Notes under the pieces: generated by a model
What the model was told of the DNA's origin: nothing
The model's input: the letters and a program-made list of their open reading frames with translations, nothing else
Database searches by the model: none
Shown: positions 46,728-58,800 of the stretch, piece by piece
Numbering within the stretch: position 1 is the first letter of the stretch
How the letters are laid out: the number at the start of each line of letters is the position of its first letter
Program-made: the position numbers and the translations under genes
NCBI RefSeq assembly: GCF_026212465.1
Contig: NC_080048.1
Span: 34,558,422-34,622,421 of the forward strand
DNA: 64,000 nt
Direction of reading: 5' to 3'
Source of the DNA: Amaranthus tricolor
Taxonomy: Eukaryota > Streptophyta > Magnoliopsida > Caryophyllales > Amaranthaceae

Positions 46728-48212
46728 CTATAACCAAATGAGAGCAAAAACAAAACACGACAAATAAATCACCCAAAATTCGTATACAAGTGAAGATGAT
46801 TTATTGACCAATATGGGTGTCTCATTGTTACTTCCCCTAATACTTTTAAGTGTATGTTGTACTGGCACTGATCTTGTTCTATGTACACTACAATATCCAA
46901 TACCCCATTCCATTACCAAATCTGAATCACCAGCAAAATCACCATCGTTTTCATATTTAAAGCATACTCCTGAATTATTATATAACCTAAGTTTCTTTCC
47001 CATTTTCCATAACATCTCTTTATCTATAGGGAGTGGTCCATTCAATTGGTTGTTGTTGATCCTTAACTCACTAAGGTATTTTAGACCTCTAAAACTTTCG
47101 GGTATCGACCCATTTAGCTTATTATCGTCGAGATGGATGACCCGGATTTTCGAGAGTCGGGTTAAGGATGTGGGTATTGGGCCTTGTAGTTTCATGTTGG
47201 ATAGTATTAGGGTGACCAAATTGTTCATGCCCTCTAGGGAATTGTTTGGGATTGTTGTGGATGTCATTGGGTTGCCTTTTAAGATTAGGGCTTGAAGTGA
47301 TTGGAGATTTTTGAAGGAATTTGGGAATGGGCCGGTTAACCGGTTAAAGCTAAGGTCCATAAGGATTAGATCTTTAAGGCCCAAAATTGAGTCGGGTATT
47401 GGGCCTGAAAGCCTATTACGACTAAGATCCAGTTTTATTAGAGATTGACTAAGCCCAAGACTTGATGGAATTGGGCCGGTTAATAGATTTTGGTTGAAGT
47501 CTAAAATATTTAAAGATGGAAAACCCGAATTGGGTATTTGACCCATTAATCTATTCCCACTTAAATCTAATGACCTTAGCCCGTTGATATGGCTTAACGA
47601 CATTGGTATTGATCCATTTAGGTTATTTTTACTCAAATCAAGGATCCGAAGCTTGGTTAAGTTACCCAACTCACTTGGGATTGGGCCGATCAACCCATTT
47701 TCTCTTAACACTAACGTTTGAATTGATGGGCCTAGACGACCCAAAAAAGATGGAATAGCTTGAGGGGTGTCACTCAAACAACGGTAAAAGAACAATGTTC
47801 TAAGGTAAGGTAACTTAGTAATGGATTCAGATATGTATGCTCGGGCCGGGTCGCATGTAGGAAAAGCAGTGTCATCCGATAAGGCCCCAAAAGAGAGGGA
47901 AACCACATGGTAGATATTATCTTTATCGGGCATACACTCGATACCATGCCATCGGCCCCGACAAACATCGGGAATCTCAGTCGCCCATGGATTCCCGGTT
48001 GCAAGCATAATATCATAAACCGCTTTTTGCTCACGGGCATCTGTTCGAGCACCATTTTTATTCATAGTAAAACCCATTTGCGGTGCATCAACTAAGGCTG
48101 ATGGGGCAGTAGAATCCGACATTATAACAGTAAATGGTAAAATACATAAGGGTAAATTTAGAAGACATAGAGTTAGGAATGAAGTAAAATATAGTAAGGA
48201 AAAAAAGGCCAT
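46728..48212 (-). CDS. TMM: TOO MANY MOUTHS orthologue (leucine-rich-repeat receptor-like protein)
   Basis: A single 494-residue frame starts at the ATG at 48212. The N-terminal 28 residues are a hydrophobic signal peptide. They are followed by the distinctive TMM N-terminal region (TVIMSDSTAPSALVDAPQMG, IPDVCRGRWHGIECMP with Cys84 and Cys93, VVSLSFGALSDDTAFPTCDP). About ten leucine-rich repeats span 160-410 (for example LTKLRILDLSKNNLNGSIP). A Cys-containing cap follows (RLYNNSGVCF), then a C-terminal hydrophobic segment (EFWVIYLSCFVFALIWL) as a membrane anchor. There is no kinase domain. In Arabidopsis TMM is a plasma-membrane partner of ERECTA-family kinases that perceives EPF peptides and sets stomatal spacing; it too has no intron. 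Close similarity to Arabidopsis TMM, recalled from memory, makes orthology very likely. No break is seen. Confidence 0.95.
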   Translation of the reverse strand: MAFFSLLYFTSFLTLCLLNLPLCILPFTVIMSDSTAPSALVDAPQMGFTMNKNGARTDAREQKAVYDIMLATGNPWATEIPDVCRGRWHGIECMPDKDNIYHVVSLSFGALSDDTAFPTCDPARAYISESITKLPYLRTLFFYRCLSDTPQAIPSFLGRLGPSIQTLVLRENGLIGPIPSELGNLTKLRILDLSKNNLNGSIPMSLSHINGLRSLDLSGNRLMGQIPNSGFPSLNILDFNQNLLTGPIPSSLGLSQSLIKLDLSRNRLSGPIPDSILGLKDLILMDLSFNRLTGPFPNSFKNLQSLQALILKGNPMTSTTIPNNSLEGMNNLVTLILSNMKLQGPIPTSLTRLSKIRVIHLDDNKLNGSIPESFRGLKYLSELRINNNQLNGPLPIDKEMLWKMGKKLRLYNNSGVCFKYENDGDFAGDSDLVMEWGIGYCSVHRTRSVPVQHTLKSIRGSNNETPILVNKSSSLVYEFWVIYLSCFVFALIWL

Positions 48213-48291
48213 TTTGGAAAAAGAAAATAGAAATTGGTTTGAAATTTGAAGTTTAGCTAAATTTAAGGTTGAAAATATGAGGATTGGTAGG

Positions 48292-48312
48292 GTGTGTGTA
48301 TATATATATATG
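48292..48312 (-). promoter_or_regulatory. Probable TATA region of TMM
   Basis: A CATATATATATATACAC run on the minus strand lies 80-100 bp upstream of the ATG. It could also be a plain dinucleotide repeat. Confidence 0.35.
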
Positions 48313-48649
48313 GATGAAAGTGGAATTGATGTGTATTAGTAAAGTAGGTGGCATGAGTGAGATATAATAATGGAATCACGAGTTTGAAATGGAAATGAAA
48401 TCAATTTTTGTCATACGGAAGAATTCTGCTTTTTGGACATTTATTTCCTTCACGAGAAATGGGTTTTGGACTTTAATACTTTTACGTTTAAGGCCCGGAT
48501 GTTGAATGGGGCCCCAAACAACAACTTTCTACTAGGTTTGTTGTTTCACAAGTGATCTATTTTCGTGAGAAATCGTATTTCGTGAGATGATGTCAAAATA
48601 AAAAGGTTATATGTTAATAATTTATATTAGTTGGATTATTCAAACCATG

Positions 48650-49310
48650 TAATATATAAGGTGTGTTTCATGATGATACAGTCTCATACAAGTATTTGCA
48701 TTCACAAATTCTCATTTATGAGGCTCTCTCACTATGAGACGATCTATATAATTAATTAATTTCTCTAATTAATCATTTTAAGATTATTAGTAAACACTTT
48801 AAGGTTATAATTAATCACCTTAAGACTATAAAAAATGGTTGTTTTAAAGTTACAAGTGATCACACTCTAACGGCCCGTTTGGTAAGTAGTAATAAACAGT
48901 GGTAATGAGAATGAAAAACTAATGTAATTTTGGTTGAAAAATATCTTGGCTCCCTTAGTGGCCATGCTTGTCCAACTTCAATCATCTCAATTTCTTCATA
49001 AAATTCATTTCAATGCATTACCATTAGGAGAGGTGGTATTAGGTAGTAATGTAAATTTATAAATAAAAAAAAATTTTTGTGATCAAAATTTCATTACCAT
49101 GGAAATGATATAGAACTTTTGATGAAATTTTACACTATAAATCATTTACATTATCACCATTTAACACCACTAACCAAACGGGCCGTAAGGTTATAACTTA
49201 TAAGTAATCATATTAGACAGTAAGTATACGTTAAATGTTGAATCAGCTTAATAGAAATAGTTTTACCATAAGACTATCTCATTCAAGAATTTGTGTTTAA
49301 CCCAATTTTT
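48650..49310. repeat. GAGAC-type repeat with AATCATTTTAAGATTATA units, split by a MITE
   Basis: From GATACAGTCTCATACAAG and CACTATGAGACGATCTAT the sequence passes into four or five units of the AATCATTTTAAGATTATA kind (48765-48860). It is interrupted by the Tourist-like MITE at 48871-49186 and resumes (GGTTATAACTTATAAGTAAT) up to ACCATAAGACTATCTCATTC near 49290. The inner units match those at 43080-43150. Confidence 0.6.
48871..49186. mobile_element. Tourist-like (PIF/Harbinger) MITE, intact
   Basis: It starts CGGCCCGTTTGGTAAGTAG and ends CACTAACCAAACGGGCCG. It is flanked by a perfect TAA duplication (48868-48870 and 49187-49189), 316 bp. Same family as 21324-21634, opposite orientation. Confidence 0.88.
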
Positions 49311-51439
49311 TTTAAGACAGTTATAAATTAGACGACATTGGCGGCAGGCGGTAGGCCACAACTATATTAAAAAAAACAATCACTTTCGTTTTAAATATCT
49401 ACTTTTGAATTTGAGGTTATTTGTTTCACCTTGAAGTCTCATACAAGAATTACTCTTGTTGGTTTTAAGTTAGAACTCACAATTGTTTTGTTTTAAAACT
49501 TTTAACTTGGAAATTTCTTTATTTCACACTTTACTTAGAACTCACAATTTTCTGTTTTGAAAGGATTTTTTTATCTAATTTAAAACTCAATTCAAAAATT
49601 TTGATTTGTACCTCAAAAATAATTTGATCCGAAATTATTGGTAATTTTATCTCAAACGACTGTAACGTGATACCATCCATTTAAATTCGGTCACTCAATT
49701 TTTAAGTTTTACGTCATTATTTTTTTTATTTATAGTTTTTTTCAAATTCTGAATATCCATATATTGACATATTTTTTTTATCAAGAAAAGTTATTTGTAA
49801 TAATAAAAAAATTCTATTTATTTGGAAAAAATTAAATAATTTTAAACATTTTAGCCTATTGTGTCAACCTAATCGTTTTGACGGTCTTATTTCCGTTAAA
49901 AATTTCTCTTAGGAATCAGGATGTTAGAAATAGAATTAATTAAAATTATTGAATAAATAGTTTGACAAAGCTCTCTGTTGGGAACAAAAAATAAGAAGTC
50001 TATTTAAATGGATTTTATGAAGTACTACTTGTTATTTCAAATTTATCTCTTGTTTGGTTTATATACTTATATGATATATTTTTTAACAGAAATATTTTTA
50101 GATTTATTTAAGATTATTATTAATATTAATATTTTTTTCGTATATATTATTATTAGCAGCAATTTTAGATCGAGAAATTAATGAAAACACAATTGACACA
50201 TACTTGCAACAACGACAATTTTGGGAGATCATGATTACCATATTGTACACATAGCAAATTGCATCCCTTTAAATTTGTTAGATCACACAAATTATATAAT
50301 ATTACTTATGTCCAAAGTTTCATTTAATACTTTTACTCTTATCTCAATTTGCACTATTTATCTTAAAGTCATTTTGCATACTTTTTCTTTTTGATAATAG
50401 TTTTATTTTTTTTTCTTTTAATGTCACTCTATTTTAACCATTTATTTTTATCATTATTTATTTTTTGATTTATTCTTCAATTCAATTATCCTAATTTCCA
50501 ATAAATTTCATCCAAAACATTTTGGGTGCATTCTCATAAGAACGAAGGGACTTTAATTTATATCAATTTACATACTAAACCTAGGGTCGTTCCTGACCAT
50601 AGGCAAAGTAGACATTTGCCTAGGGCCCAAAATTAGAAAGGATCCTAAAATTAGAAAATGTTAATTGAAGAAGTAGACAATTAAAAATTTGCAATTTATG
50701 AGTAGTTCTTTTATCGTTTATGAATTATATGATAGGTCTATGTTTTAAATGTTAATTATAATATATGAGATCCGTCTCAATTATTTTTCTAAACATTCGT
50801 TCTATAGAGAGGGCCCATTTTTTTCAATTTGCCTAAGATCCATACAATACCAAGAATAGCATTGAGTCAAAACCTATATGGCATATGCTATATCTCTTTA
50901 TTCATTTAAGTAAAAATCAATTTTTTGGCGACTGTAGTGAACTTGAACTACTAATACACCAATGTTTAGATAAAATTGTGGCTTGTCTAAAGTTGGATGT
51001 GCTAATTTCTCCGGGTAAGGTATTGGGTTCAATCTTCGCTGCCCCTATCCTTCCACAGAGAAAATCCCCTCCCCCAGATCTTTTAGAAAACCGTAAATTC
51101 TTAAACGATTACATTTTATCTCATGAAGTCGAACCCTATATATTAAAGTACGGCAATTCAAACCTGTACATGGAAGGATGTAACGATGAAATTGTATATG
51201 GTTTAGGTCGATCACAAGCCACAACACAGGAAACATTAGTTCAAAGAGCAATAATTTAAAATTCACCCAACAAAGTAGAGATGAACAAACAAGAAGTTTC
51301 ATTCATACTTTAAAAGAGCAATTACAATTGAGAAAAGTTATGGTACGAACGAAGTTTCATCGCCATTTCTATCCTTTCTTCTCGAGCATTAGCTCGTGTC
51401 TTTTAGTTGGTGCTACTTCCTAATCATATTTCGATTTTG
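49311..51439. other. Intergenic stretch between TMM and the DUF4050 gene
   Basis: No gene is recognised. Fragments include an element end at 50580-50640 (CTAGGGTCGTTCCTGACCAT, CATTTGCCTAGGGCCC). The frame at 50885-51259 has a tRNA B-box-like GGTATTGGGTTCAATC upstream but no family resemblance. The last 100 bases should hold the 3' end of the DUF4050 gene. Confidence 0.5.
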
Positions 51440-53378
51440 TTAATCGTACATCCCTTCCTGCTCCCAAACGTCGACGAGAAAATCTACCATTTCCTGGAAC
51501 GCAGTCGGAAGTAAGGTTACCAAAAGAACCTTGATATTATAATAAACAATGTTATTAAAGCCATTAAAGGAAAGTACATGATAAAAATGGCTTACAGAAA
51601 GAGGTAATGGTTGAGCAAATGGTTTGTTAGTCCCGAGTAAGCTCTCATAAGTTGCATTCCAACTGCAAGGCCATAATGAATCAAGTATGTTGAAACCATG
51701 GTTGCTGACAAAATAAAAGAACGGAAAAAGAAAACATTAAAAAAAATAACATGTATGTTATAATAAGGATATATTTTAAACTGATGAACATGAACAGTAG
51801 CGGATTTAGGGTTCGGGGTCCCAAGGGACACCAACTAATGGACGAAATTTCGGCAGAATTTCATTTGTAAATTAAAACTAATTTTTTAATTTCTGCAAAA
51901 TAACAAGTGGAAGCACATAAATTTATCAAAATTATGATCTTATTCTTGAAAGAGTTTCTCATAACTAAATAGTGTTTCCGAATAAAAGAATGCTAGTAAT
52001 TAAGATCTATCTTAATCATACGCATTACCTAAATTAATAACAATTTGAATTTATTTAGTAAATTCACTCCTCTTTATTCAAAATAATGTAACAAGAGAAA
52101 AAGTTAAATATACTCTAAAAATAGTGTATATGCTGTAAATAAATATGGGATTAATCTATTATAGTGCACGTTCTTTATTGAGGTCGTTTCACGGTGAGAC
52201 AGTCTCAATTAGGTCAGCCTATACTATTTAAAAAAACTGCTTCTTGTATAAGTGTGAATTCAATTTTCATTTTTTTTGTTTTTTTACTAATGGGTTGCTT
52301 GTGTAGGCTCGTCTCATAGTGAGACGGTCTCATACAAGACTTGCTAAAATTTTAAATACGATATACCATAGAAGAGAATGGAACAAACAAAATCAACTGA
52401 CCTAATAAAAAAAGGACAAAATAAATAAATTAGACAAAATTATTAAAATGAGGGAGTATTTATCATCAAAAGACTTCAGTTTTAATTTTACACTTTTACT
52501 TTTATCAATAGAAAAGTCTACTCTGAGACATCCCATTGGATCAACTCTATTTCAGGTATCTTCACCCAAAAATGTCAAGGATTTCAAAATCTCTATGTGT
52601 GATTCTTGCCATTATTATTATAACATATGAATAGTAAAATAAATGAGAAACATTTTTGCGTAGGTTATATTGTAATCTTTGGAAACAAATATCACATTTA
52701 AATGCAAGTCAGAGTGGCCCGAGGGTTCTTATTCGTATTTAAAAGGTTACGGGTTCAAATCTAAAAAAAATTATAAAGAAAACAAATTAAAGGCGATTAT
52801 AATAACTATAGAGGTTATAATAACCGAGGCGATTATAATAATCGTGGAGATTATAATAATTGAGGCAGGTTTAATAATTGCGGAGGAGAAAGAAATAATT
52901 CTGGTGCAGGATATATCAATTATGATAAAGAGCATCAAAATTTGGAAAATTGCTATAAGGAAAATCACATCAAAACTCCACACCATTACTGGTACAACCA
53001 ACATGATAGAAGGCTCAGGATTGACTTGTGTAGTTTTTCGAAAGGAATAAAAGTCATCCTATATAACGCCTTATATTCTAGTAAAAGGCAAGATGAGCTT
53101 CACTGTGAAGCTTTGTCGATTGTCAGTTCGACGAATCAAAATTTCCAACCTTTGGAGATAAATGGATATTTATAAGAAAATAAAGTTACAAGATACAAGA
53201 CAAGATTTGTAGCTCAAGATTTTTCTCAAAGGCCAAGAATAGACTATGAGAAAACATATCATAGTAGTTCATGCCACAATTTTGAGGTTCTTCATTAGCT
53301 TATCTGCATGTAAAGGATTGCAAATGCGTCTAATGGATTTCGTGACGGCATATTTGTGTTGGTCACTTGACACTGATA

Positions 53379-53473
<95 letters not shown>

Positions 53474-55833
53474 AAGTTCCCTTGGGACTTGAACTACTTG
53501 AAAATATAAGGTCAAAACCTCAAAATCTTCATTCTATAAAATTGAGAAAATCACTTTACAGGCTATAGCAATCTGGAAGGATGTGGCATAACCATTTAAG
53601 TGAATACCTTCGGAACAAAGGTTATAACAATGATCAAATTTGTCCATGTGTCTTCACCAAACAAACAATGGGTTTGTCATAATTGCGGTATATGTTGATG
53701 ACTTAAACATCATAGGAACACCCAATGAAATAGAAGAAACCATGGAGTATGATGAAGAAATTCGAGATAAAAGATCTCCAAAGAACAAAATTTTTTCTTG
53801 GTTTATAAATTGAACATCTAAATGATGGAATACTAGTTCATTAATCAAGTTATGCTAAAAAAATATTGAAGGGTAACTACATGGACAAAGCAAACCCATA
53901 GGGTTCATCCATGATTGTTCGGTCTTTAAAGGTTAATGAAGACGTTTTTGTCCTCGAGAAGAAGGTGAAAAGGGGCAATTGGAGCACCACTGTATTTAGC
54001 TACCAAGACAAGACCAGACATTTCCTTCTCGGTAAATTTGCTAGCAAGATAAAACACTAAACCTACAAGAAGACATTAGAATGGAGTAAAACACTTACTT
54101 CGTTATATAGGTAGAACAACGGAGTTAGGGTTGTTTTACCCAAGAAACAAAAATCCTACTTTGGTTGGATTGTTGATGCAGGATATTTATCCGATCGAAT
54201 CAAAGCAAAATCTCAAACTAGCTATCTTTTTAGTTGTGAAATATTCTATCAAAGTCGGGATGAATAAGTTTGGTGTACGCTAAGGAGATAATTATCATTT
54301 CATTAGTGGAAAGAAAACAAGGACGGTTGATATCAAGGATATATTTCGATTGCAAGAAACCATTTCACTAAGAAACTATTGATGATTGATCGCACAATGA
54401 ACCTAAAACTTCAAACATTGATTGAATACGTTAAGAAAATTAAGTAACAACCTAACCAAAAAACTTCTTAACTTTACAACAATTCAAAACAACCAAGTGC
54501 CAATCGCTTATCTTCAATAATTTATGGCACCACCTCTCACTACAAGCCTTCTTCCCCTTCAGATTTGGGAGTGTCAAAGGATCCCCTACCTCCCAAGCAA
54601 TAAAACTTAATTTTTTTTTGTAACACAATGAAATTTGCATGTTCATCGTTGGTTATACCAAATGATCTCTTTCAAATCTCAAAGAAAAGCAAGAATGGTG
54701 AACAAGGATGCAAAGCAAACAATGAATAAGATAGATATTCTACTATTATTGTCCCTTTGCTTCCAATACAAAAAAACCTTTCTAGAGATCCACTAGAGAT
54801 TGATGATATGATTCATGAAGTATAGAATAGACTCATGCCCAATAACATAAAAAGAAAAATCCGAAAAGAACACAATACATGTTGCAAAATTATATGAATC
54901 ATGAACAGATTTGGACAACGAGTAATCTACTAACCTAATTTTTGGATCACGGACTTTCCGTACTTGCTTACTTTGATTTTTGTTATCCAACCAGCATTGC
55001 CTAGTCTGGTTCCAAAGAAGAAGACCTGCCAACATATTTGCAAACCGTGATTTAAAAAACCGTAAATATAATCTGTCTAGTCGCTCATGGAGCACTAAGT
55101 AAAAGATCACTAATCCTTGTCATTTCGTGTAAGATAAGTAGATAACCTAAACCGAAAGTTTATATAGGTTAAGTCCCAAGAGGAAAAAAATAACCCAGTT
55201 AAATTTACTGTAAGTTGATACAGTTAAAGCAACACACTACAACAATACAAAAAAAAAAAAAAAAAAAAAAAAAAAGAAGCAGTCCAATCAAGAAATCAAA
55301 AAAACTAATATTGAGTGTAATGCAGAAATTTTCTAAATTTCATTGTTTGCATAACAGAGAAGACGATTTGACGACTGAGGACCTATTGCCTTTTATAGAC
55401 ATGGTCAAAATTGAACCAGATGCGACATGCATATCCGACTGAAACCTGTACTAAATTGACCTCATGTAAATATAAGCTGTGACAAAAGAACTGATTCAAA
55501 CCCACCCCCAAGAAAAAAAAAAGAACAGATCAGGAAATAGCTATTAGATTACACATGAAACTTAGTATGAAGAACTTGCCGTGATTTACAAATTCAGGAG
55601 GATTGGAGCTGCCAACACCAGAAGGTGTATCGAGGGCTTGAACTGATAAATTTATTGATGATAAGCTCCCTTGTGACTGCATTGTACTAATGTCCATGTC
55701 GCATGCACTTGTGGTCCTCCCTAGAGATACTACTTATATTACTTGTTGGACGCCGACTTATACTGGCTTTCGTTCGCTGGTCCAATGATGCAATTAAATC
55801 AGGCTTAATACAACACCCAAAGCAGCCACTGCT
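51440..55833 (-). CDS. DUF4050-family protein, multi-exon, with a frame break in the first recognised exon
   Basis: Minus-strand exons: about 55833-55580, 55025-54935, 51662-51596 and 51493-51440. Phases fit: a Gly codon is split over the first junction, a Ser codon over the second, and the third is phase 0. The protein reads SGCFGCCIKPDLIASLDQ near its start, then GSSNPPEFVNHGLLLWNQTR, then ISWNATYESLLGTNKPFAQP, and ends EMVDFLVDVWEQEGMYD. These are hallmarks, from memory, of plant DUF4050 proteins (unknown function). Two oddities. The first intron seems to start with GC (CACG/GCAAGT at 55579). In the first exon the CFGCC part and the CDMDISTMQ part lie in different frames, changing between about 55725 and 55700. 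The exon holding the start codon was not found. The second intron (3.27 kb) holds a copia remnant. Confidence 0.8.
52185..52345. repeat. Dispersed GAGACGGTCTC repeat copy
   Basis: Reads CACGGTGAGACAGTCTCAAT at the left and CATAGTGAGACGGTCTCATA then CAAGACTTGCT at the right, with TTTTTTTACTAATGGGTTGC between. Same order of blocks as 15505-15665. Confidence 0.7.
52703..52760 (+). repeat. tRNA-like A/B-box segment
   Basis: GAGTGGCCCGAGGGTT resembles an A box and GGTTACGGGTTCAAATC a B box at tRNA-like spacing. There is no acceptor-stem pairing. It is a SINE-like relic at the left edge of the copia remnant. Confidence 0.4.
52770..54400 (+). pseudogene. Ty1/copia retrotransposon remnant (gag-like and reverse transcriptase)
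   Basis: The left part (52790-52900) encodes a degenerate RGDYNN-type repeat like a copia gag tail. The reverse transcriptase follows in broken frames: FVAQDFSQRPRIDYEKTY near 53200, ISLSACKGLQMRLMDFVTAY near 53300, WHNHLSEYLRNKGYNN near 53590, CVFTKQ near 53650, and the active-site YVDD at 53691-53702. Later pieces read KKFEIKDLQRTKFFLGL-like and ATKTRPDISFS (near 54000). A (TA)n run interrupts it at 53378-53467. Protease and integrase are missing and no LTR pair was found. Confidence 0.75.
53378..53467. repeat. (TA)n microsatellite inside the copia reverse transcriptase
   Basis: About 90 bp of TA with one ACATA variant, between the regions encoding LDTDIY and the SLYGLKQ-like motif. Confidence 0.95.
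55250..55276. repeat. Poly-A run
   Basis: About 25 consecutive A residues followed by GAAGCAG. It makes the adjacent plus-strand frame begin with poly-Lys. Confidence 0.9.
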
Positions 55834-58800
55834 CTGTTACAAAATATAAATGCTTTTAGGAATGCAACACATTTGGCTGACACAACTGCAAATAAGTATG
55901 AAATCCACAAGCCGAAAGTCTTTTAAAATAAGATAAAGAAACCTTTCATAATGCTCGATTTTAGGACCTTTAAGATGGATTAACAATAAATCAAATTCAA
56001 TACTTAACAATAACTCTGAAATATGACTCAATTCTATCAGCAATTAAAACAACTCAGGTTGCAGGCAAACCTACAAAGTCTATATAGAGAAAACCCAAAA
56101 ACAACCACTTTTCTAAATTCAAGTTTCCCACCAAAATGATTGTAGCCAATCAATTGTTTTCCTTTGACTTACGAGTCCGTGTGCGAGCACTGGGATCATC
56201 CCTTGCAACAAAGTTTAAAAAAAACACTAGTACATTATACATCAAGATAAATCCCGGGTGGTCAAACCCGTACACTTTGCTCATCAGGAGTACAAAGCTG
56301 GTTCAATATTGGCCATGAACTGAAAAGCCATACTTCAGCCGATTGGCAGAATTTACAAGAAAGTATACATTTATCCTAGCATTCAATCAACTTATTCCTT
56401 CTCTGATACGATGAAAAACAAGTCTAGATATAAACAACATAAGGTTCTACCTTGACCTTTCTCTCTTACTCCTTAATCCTCCTTAATCCTTACTAGAGCT
56501 CATAATGTCATCAATAATTAAAGACACTAGCTAACAGAAGGCATTAATTTGCATTGACTTGTTGAGAAGAATCAATGTTTAGATTATTTCTTGAACAGTT
56601 AGAGGTAGAATTTAGTAATACTCCCTTTATTCCTTATAGTTGTTCGAATATTCACAGGAATTAAGAAAAATAGAATATTTTAGACGATGGAGATAACATT
56701 TTATTGAATAATAAATTTAATGAAGAAAAAGTAAGGATCATAAGCAATATAAAAATATTAAAATAAAGTTAGTGGAAAAATATGGGGATCACAATTATTA
56801 TTAATTAAATGTTTAATAAAGTTAGTGGAAACATGTCGGGAGTGGGGACCATAAGCAACATAAAAATGTTAAAATAAAGTGAGTTGAAAACATGTGAGGA
56901 ACATCAACATTAAAAAAACGACGTACAAGATTAATTATATCCAAAATTTGTGATATAAATAGAAAGATTCTTTAGGGGAACAACAAATAAACGACACAAA
57001 AATGACAAATAAAAACAACTTTAAGGAACAGAGGGAGTACAACATAAGTTTTTTCATGAAGATAAAAAGCACAAGAAATACACACAACTTTGGAGGAAAC
57101 ACTTTTAATAAGTGCCACACTAAAAAACCGTGTGCCAAACTTTACATAGCTAAGAATCCTTGGATAGAAGTCCATCAATAGGACTAAAGGAAGCAAAACC
57201 ACACTCCTTTAGACTGCAATTCCCACAACTTTCAATCAATTTGAAATAATCTATTATTTTTTTCTTAGCACCAAACCTAAAGAAGTTGGCCTATAAAATA
57301 TTCTCCAAAAAGAATACTAGAGCCTTAATAAATTGAACCAAAACAAATCAAGTAACAAAAGTGCGTACTTTGAAGATAGACGAAGCACTTCAAAAAAACA
57401 AATCAGAACCTTTCCAAGGTATGCCACTTCATGATGCAACTATGCAAGAAAGATAAATTTCCAATCTTAAAACTCTTAACACCCTACTTGGTCATTGATA
57501 TTAAATGTTGGCAATGAGAATAAAATTTAGTGTTAGTTTTGACAAAATGTAATGTCATTCACACGGTATACACAAATATGTTTTCATGTTCATCCACAAA
57601 CAAATGAAAGCCCAACTTCTACTAAGGAGAGCAATGCAAGACACCAGAGGAGAATGAAGATGCATGTTGATTTGAAGCCTGAAACTTTAGTGCAGACTCG
57701 CGGTGTCCACTGTTGTTTGTGTTAGGAGTTAGGACCAAGGAGTTAAAGCTTTTCGATTAGGGAGAATAAGATATAAAAAATGAAGGGTTATGAGAGGATA
57801 CGATGCAACAAGAAATGAGAAAAGGAGAAGAAAGATCAGAAATAAGGTAGGGGTTAGAGATTTGGGTTATTTTTACCCATTATGCTTTACGTTAACGTCT
57901 AGCTTGCTGTCATTATTCAAAAAAAAAGCTAAAAAAATTCCTTAACGGGTTTAACGGGTCTGACGGGTGGCCAAGACCTTTTTTCCATGAAAATGACCAC
58001 CCATTAAGGATTCGGGTTGGCAGATGGGGTGGGTTGCGTTTTTTAAAAACTCCTAAAGGCAAGTAGCATTTCAGTCGCTTACCCACTTATATAAATTGGA
58101 AGAAAATAGAAGTGTGTTAAATAAATCTTGAACGTTTAGATAAGACTAATGCAACATAATTCACCAATTAATTTGTTTTTGGAACTCGTGATTCGCTCAA
58201 AATGAATCAAAATAGTCCAGACCATAATTCATTTTTTTGTTTCGACATTCACGAGGAGATTAGTGAATCACGTGATAGCGCGTAAGACCACAAGAATTAC
58301 TTTGTTCATTCTACCAAATTACTTCCCATCTTCCAAGATTAAGGGAAGAAAGAAGACGAGTTAGAAAGGAATTTCTACTCACATCTTATCTATTCAATCC
58401 AAGCCAAATACCAAAAAATCACTGCTATTTTCCTTTTCTTTTGTTATCAGATTCTTCCTACCACAAATAAACATACATCCAAACATCAAATAAGCAGAAG
58501 ATTCCAAAAACCATTTATTCACAAATGAAGCTTCTATTGCTCGCATATAAAAGGCTTGGTTTTTAAACAAACATGCCAAACTTGCTCATTTCCCATTCAA
58601 ATTATTAAATATAGTTGCTTCATGAAGATGACACGAACTCTTAAAAATGAACATTGTGGGTGTTTGGCAAAGGATAAGTAGTTGATAACTAATAGATGAT
58701 TAGAGTTGATGTTTTGACCAACTTATCACTAAAAACAAGTTGATTCAACAAACTATATACCAAAAATGAGCATTGGGTGCCAATCATCTAATTGTAAAAA

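Larger units (their letters stand above)
51663..54934 (-). other. Second intron of the DUF4050 gene
   Basis: It is bounded by donor AAATTAG/GTTAGT at 54934 and acceptor CCTTGCAG at 51663. It contains an element end with CAGTAGCGGATTTAGGG at about 51796, a dispersed GAGAC-type repeat (52185-52345), and a decayed Ty1/copia element with a (TA)n tract (about 52680-54400). Confidence 0.8.

Noticed and set aside
46804..47295. 163-codon plus-strand frame
   Set aside because: Shadow of the TMM coding region on the opposite strand.
50885..51259. 124-codon plus-strand frame as a gene
   Set aside because: No recognisable domain; it crosses a SINE-like B-box and repeat debris.
52771..53004. Minus-strand Ile-rich hydrophobic frame
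   Set aside because: It is the antisense of the degenerate copia gag repeat.
55215..55442. Plus-strand frame with poly-Lys start and an acidic tail
   Set aside because: It starts in a poly-A run and lies in an intron of the minus-strand DUF4050 gene; no family recognised.
57940..58045. Telomere-like repeats (GGGTTTAACGGG)
   Set aside because: Only a few irregular units with ACGGGT; looks like a transposon end, not a TTTAGGG array.
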